Below, in pieces: positions 5,118 to 7,507 of a stretch of DNA of 7,507 nt (position 1 is the first letter of the stretch; each line of letters begins with the position of its first letter). The translations under genes and the position numbers were made by a program. Under the pieces are notes generated by a model that had not been told where the DNA came from, made no database searches, and saw only the letters and a list, made by a program, of their open reading frames with translations. The DNA comes from Promethearchaeia archaeon (GTDB lineage Archaea; Asgardarchaeota; Lokiarchaeia; Sigyniarchaeales; SOKP01), in contig JAHQWY010000185.1 in the NCBI GenBank assembly GCA_029856445.1, forward strand, positions 1 to 7,507, in the 5' to 3' direction.

Positions 5118-6767
5118 TTATTCGTAATTTCCCGAATATATTTCCTCTTTTACTAACTCAAAATCGATAGATTCTTGAGATTTAATTCCAAGATTCCATT
5201 TTTTACACACTTCCTTGGCTCGTTGAGAAATATAGGCAATATCGTCTCTGCATAATAAATCCAACCTAAATTTTCGTACTCCAGCTAGCAATTGCTTTAA
5301 ACCGATACCTAATTTGCTGTCAAAGTAAGTATAAACTCCAATCGCTGAAGTAGGAATAAGATGACCATTATGAATTCTACTTAGATTATCGTATTCAACA
5401 AATGCTTCACTTAAGGTTAGACTTTTAGGATCTTTATCCTTAGGAAATCCTAAATTCTTTAGCATTGATGGGGTTGCTTCATGATGTTTAATTACTTTCC
5501 CTATATATTTAGCTTTCATGGCAGCGGTAATTGGTGCTCTTGCCATTGCAATACAATTGATATAAGGAGCGCCCATAGCGAGTGCTTTAAATATCTGTGT
5601 TTCATTAGCTATCCCCCCAGCTATTGCAATAGATGGGATAGGCGCATTTGGGTTTCTATTTTTAATCATATCAAGACATCCAACTACTAATGCTTCTAAA
5701 TAAGCTGTAGGTATAGAACCTTCATTCATCATACTTACTGGACTCATACCAGTACCTCCACCAGCACCATCAAAAGTCATTCCATCCACTTTCCCTTCAA
5801 TTCCTAATCTAATAATCCAAGCTGTTGCTGCGGGTCTATATGCTCCAGTCTTTATGAAAACATTTTTCGCACCATTTGAGCGTATTTTATCAATTTCTTC
5901 TAATACATCCTCCGTAGATGATAATCCAACTCTACTATGCCTTTCAAAATCTGGGATTAAACCTTCTTTCCATTGCTCAATAATAACAGGATCAGAGGGA
6001 TCTGGAAACACTAAATATCCCCTACTTTGTAATAATTGTGCGCGTTCCAGAGATTCTAATCTTACTTCGCCCCCAATTGCTTTTGCACCTTGACCAAACT
6101 TTATTTCAAGAGAGTTTACTTCTAAATTAGACATTACATAATCAAAAACCCTTAATCTTGTATCTTCTACATTTTTTTGAACAATAATATCCCCATACTT
6201 ACCATCCCAGAATTCTCTATATTTTACTACTCGCTCTTTCATATCCTTAGTATCAATTACTTTTGGATATACAGCATGATTTGCGAATTTAGCATAAGGA
6301 TCCATCCCAACTACATTCTCACCTACAGTGATACTAACTCCTGCCAATGCAGCTCCTATTGCTAAACCGTCCCAATTTCGCTTAGCCACATAAGTACTTC
6401 CTAAACCAGGAATTATAAATGGATTTTTTTGTTGAATATTTCCCCACCTAGTTTCAATATTAACATTAGGAAATATTACTTTATCTTCATCCTCTTCAAT
6501 TCCCTGAGCACCTCGACATTCAAATTGAATTTGAAAATCGCTATATGAGAATCCAAAATCTTTAGGTGAACCTGCTGTAGATTTACCAAAGAATTCTCTA
6601 CGTGGGTATAATACTTCACGCCCTCTTAAAGCTGATTTTGAAACTTCACAAAAAACAGGGCAATCAGCAACACAAATCGGGCATAATCCTGACTCACATG
6701 AGTCCTCAACTCTCGTTCTAGAGCCGATCATACTCATTTGATGAGTAATCATTGAAAATTTCGTCAT
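5118..6767 (-). CDS. FMN-binding glutamate-synthase-like protein with N-terminal cysteine cluster
   Basis: This 549-residue cytosolic protein has the FMN/synthase domain of glutamate synthase (about 100-500). Visible motifs are KFGQGAKAIGGEVRL (223-237), matching the family's KxxQGAKPGxGG, then DGAGGGTGMSP (333-343) and IAGGIANETQIFKALAMGA (382-400), the phosphate-binding end of the barrel. The N-terminal domain (about 20-60) has C24-x4-C29-x2-C32-x3-C36P-x2-C40, enough to bind a [4Fe-4S] cluster or zinc, followed by SALRGREVLYPRREF. The N-terminal glutamine amidotransferase domain of bacterial GltB is absent, as is the cysteine group that holds the [3Fe-4S] cluster just after the barrel; only C404 is there. 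It fits the stand-alone archaeal and clostridial glutamate-synthase-related family, for which glutamate formation is assumed rather than shown for this protein. It needs a separate ammonia source and electron donor. A weak GAGAG ribosome binding site lies 7 bases before the ATG. Family assignment is sure; the reaction is not. Confidence 0.9.
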   Translation of the reverse strand: MTKFSMITHQMSMIGSRTRVEDSCESGLCPICVADCPVFCEVSKSALRGREVLYPRREFFGKSTAGSPKDFGFSYSDFQIQFECRGAQGIEEDEDKVIFPNVNIETRWGNIQQKNPFIIPGLGSTYVAKRNWDGLAIGAALAGVSITVGENVVGMDPYAKFANHAVYPKVIDTKDMKERVVKYREFWDGKYGDIIVQKNVEDTRLRVFDYVMSNLEVNSLEIKFGQGAKAIGGEVRLESLERAQLLQSRGYLVFPDPSDPVIIEQWKEGLIPDFERHSRVGLSSTEDVLEEIDKIRSNGAKNVFIKTGAYRPAATAWIIRLGIEGKVDGMTFDGAGGGTGMSPVSMMNEGSIPTAYLEALVVGCLDMIKNRNPNAPIPSIAIAGGIANETQIFKALAMGAPYINCIAMARAPITAAMKAKYIGKVIKHHEATPSMLKNLGFPKDKDPKSLTLSEAFVEYDNLSRIHNGHLIPTSAIGVYTYFDSKLGIGLKQLLAGVRKFRLDLLCRDDIAYISQRAKEVCKKWNLGIKSQESIDFELVKEEIYSGNYE

Positions 6768-6793
6768 TTTTTAAACTCTCTTGTTTTTTTTCA

Positions 6794-6818
6794 TTATATT
6801 TTTGAATTTTTAAATTTT
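6794..6818 (-). promoter_or_regulatory. Possible promoter of the FMN glutamate-synthase-like gene
   Basis: The 51-base gap between the zinc-ribbon gene and this gene is almost pure A/T. On the minus strand it contains AAATTTAAAAATT (centre near 6811) and AAATATAAT (6794-6802), either of which could be a TATA box, about 44 and 31 bases before the ATG. The gap is also short enough for read-through from the zinc-ribbon gene, so an independent promoter is uncertain. Confidence 0.3.
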
Positions 6819-7322
6819 TCATTCAAATTTTAAAAAATTGTTTATTTTTCTTTCATTAACATGAAAACTGTTAAAAATATTCCAATTGTATTTAGTTTTC
6901 TCGAGTTTTTCTAACTGGGGTAACTCCTTTACAATTGACTCAGCAGTATCTAAATCAGATGATAACAACTCTATACAAGCCATTGCAGTATTGCAATTCC
7001 ACTTACGTGCTTTATGCGTTGGTTCAAATACCTTACCAAACGGTATTGAATTACATTCACATGTATGACAGATTTGCCTACCATATGAATATCTTTCTCC
7101 ACAATCAGGACATTCAATCAATTTTAATCCTAAGTTTTTACTGGTATCTAAGCTTCGTCCAAATACTAAACCACTTGATTCAATAAAATTATCACAGCGC
7201 CACTTACGAACTGTACCCTCTGGACAGCTTAACCCGCTAATATTTGCAGATTCTTCGCAAGAATGGCATATTTTCCTATCGTATAAATATTCTTTTCCAC
7301 AAATTTGACACTTTAACGTCAT
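6819..7322 (-). CDS. Small protein of two tandem zinc-ribbon-like repeats, function unknown
   Basis: I do not recognise this 167-residue protein as a named family. It is built from two copies of a unit of 66-67 residues. Copy 1 has C5-x2-C8G, Y12, Y14, R16, I18-C19-H20-x-C22, then RKW-x-C43 and LDT at 58-60. Copy 2 has C71-x2-C74G, Y78, Y80, R82, I84-C85-H86-x-C88, RKW-x-C110 and LDT at 124-126. Two CxxC pairs 11 residues apart suggest one zinc site per copy; the conserved RKWxC cysteine could be a further ligand or contact. Additional cysteines (C33, C90, C116) are not shared. A Lys/Asn-rich tail (about 140-167) follows without cysteines. There is no signal peptide or membrane segment. Zinc ribbons of this size usually bind nucleic acid or proteins. 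The start is ATG with a weak GAGTGA site 8 bases before it. It lies 18 bases after an upstream gene, so it is probably co-transcribed with that gene. Confidence 0.8.
   Translation of the reverse strand: MTLKCQICGKEYLYDRKICHSCEESANISGLSCPEGTVRKWRCDNFIESSGLVFGRSLDTSKNLGLKLIECPDCGERYSYGRQICHTCECNSIPFGKVFEPTHKARKWNCNTAMACIELLSSDLDTAESIVKELPQLEKLEKTKYNWNIFNSFHVNERKINNFLKFE
6924..7313 (-). repeat. Internal coding duplication: two copies of a zinc-ribbon-like unit of about 66 residues
   Basis: Copy 1 covers about 7122-7313 (residues 4-67) and copy 2 about 6924-7115 (residues 70-133). The conserved positions keep register through the whole unit: first cysteine 5 and 71, RKWxC cysteine 43 and 110, LDT 58 and 124. 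The DNA has largely diverged, with only short words such as CCACTTACG (plus-strand sense) shared, so the duplication looks old. Confidence 0.75.
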
Positions 7323-7340
7323 TTTAATTCACTCGCTTTT

Positions 7341-7507
7341 TTAATTTTTATCTATTACCGCTTCATATAAGCGTGGTCTTGTGTTATAATATACGATTAA
7401 CCTTTCAGGCATGATTTTTTTAATTCGTTTAATCACTGTTGTGACTCCATTACGATTATCTCCATATCCCATTGCCCTAGCCCATTCTGCTGCAGAGCAT
7501 CGTCCTA
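7341..7507 (-). CDS. C-terminal fragment of an unknown protein, helix-turn-helix-like (cut by right window edge)
   Basis: On the minus strand an open frame enters from the right edge and runs 54 codons to the TAA at 7341-7343. It is too short and lacks a start because the gene begins outside the window. The other two minus-strand frames are closed by stops here, and the product has a normal composition. It reads CSAAEWARAMGYGDNRNG at about 3-20, followed by a basic helix VTTVIKRIKKI and a strand-like LIVYY before NTRPRLYEAV. The pattern of helix, glycine turn, basic helix and strand resembles a winged helix-turn-helix, which would make it a DNA-binding protein; this is inference from pattern only. 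It ends 18 bases before the zinc-ribbon gene on the same strand, suggesting one operon. I do not recognise the family. Confidence 0.6.
   Translation of the reverse strand, partial: GRCSAAEWARAMGYGDNRNGVTTVIKRIKKIMPERLIVYYNTRPRLYEAVIDKN

Noticed and set aside
5481..6365. Several plus-strand open frames opposite the FMN enzyme, some rich in Cys and Ser
   Set aside because: They are antisense to conserved barrel motifs, overlap each other in no gene-like order and lack initiation signals.
9..7115. Similarity of ECPDC in the large subunit (left edge) to ECPDCG in the zinc-ribbon protein
   Set aside because: Only five residues match and the surrounding residues differ, so shared ancestry is not supported.
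6886..7186. Two overlapping plus-strand open frames opposite the zinc-ribbon gene
   Set aside because: The minus-strand frame shows a clear in-register cysteine repeat, which the plus-strand frames cannot explain. They overlap each other and have no ribosome binding site.
1..7507. CRISPR array, insertion sequence, tRNA or riboswitch
   Set aside because: I saw no regularly spaced direct repeats, no transposase motif or terminal inverted repeats, no tRNA-like cloverleaf with a T-loop, and no conserved purine riboswitch core before guaA. This was by eye only; tRNAscan-SE and Infernal would settle the RNA part.

Overview
The window is AT-rich with long A/T runs between genes. It carries five complete protein-coding genes and two genes cut by the window edges. 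It looks archaeal. TATA-like boxes lie about 25-35 bases before start codons, pepF has no ribosome binding site and appears leaderless, one TTG start is backed by a GAGGTG ribosome binding site, and the redox enzymes are of types common in anaerobic archaea. Low GC, a single-chain GMP synthetase, an M3 oligopeptidase, NfnAB/SudBA-like subunits and an FMN-type glutamate-synthase-like protein would suit an anaerobic Asgard-type archaeon, but I infer this from gene content only. Similar gene sets also occur in anaerobic bacteria.

Layout from left to right. Positions 1-1314 (minus strand) hold a two-gene operon for a flavin and iron-sulfur oxidoreductase of the NfnAB/SudBA type. The small FAD/[2Fe-2S] subunit is complete and is followed after 13 bases by the large subunit, which runs off the left edge. 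A 280-base divergent intergenic region (1315-1594) carries promoters for both directions and a cluster of GATTAAT-type dyads. Then come guaA (GMP synthetase, 1595-3154) and an M3-family oligoendopeptidase (3250-5040) on the plus strand, each with its own likely promoter. A convergent gap (5041-5117) holds a hairpin plus T-tract terminator. The rest is on the minus strand. In transcription order it is the end of a gene with a helix-turn-helix-like C-terminus (7341-7507, cut), a 167-residue protein made of two zinc-ribbon-like repeats (6819-7322), and a 549-residue FMN-binding glutamate-synthase-like protein with an N-terminal cysteine cluster (5118-6767).

Functionally the window is mostly central metabolism: NAD(P)H/ferredoxin electron transfer, purine nucleotide synthesis using glutamine, peptide breakdown and possibly glutamate metabolism. 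The least explained part is the right end, where the duplicated zinc-ribbon protein sits 18 bases after the helix-turn-helix-like gene and 51 bases before the FMN enzyme. I see no mobile element, CRISPR array, tRNA or rRNA.
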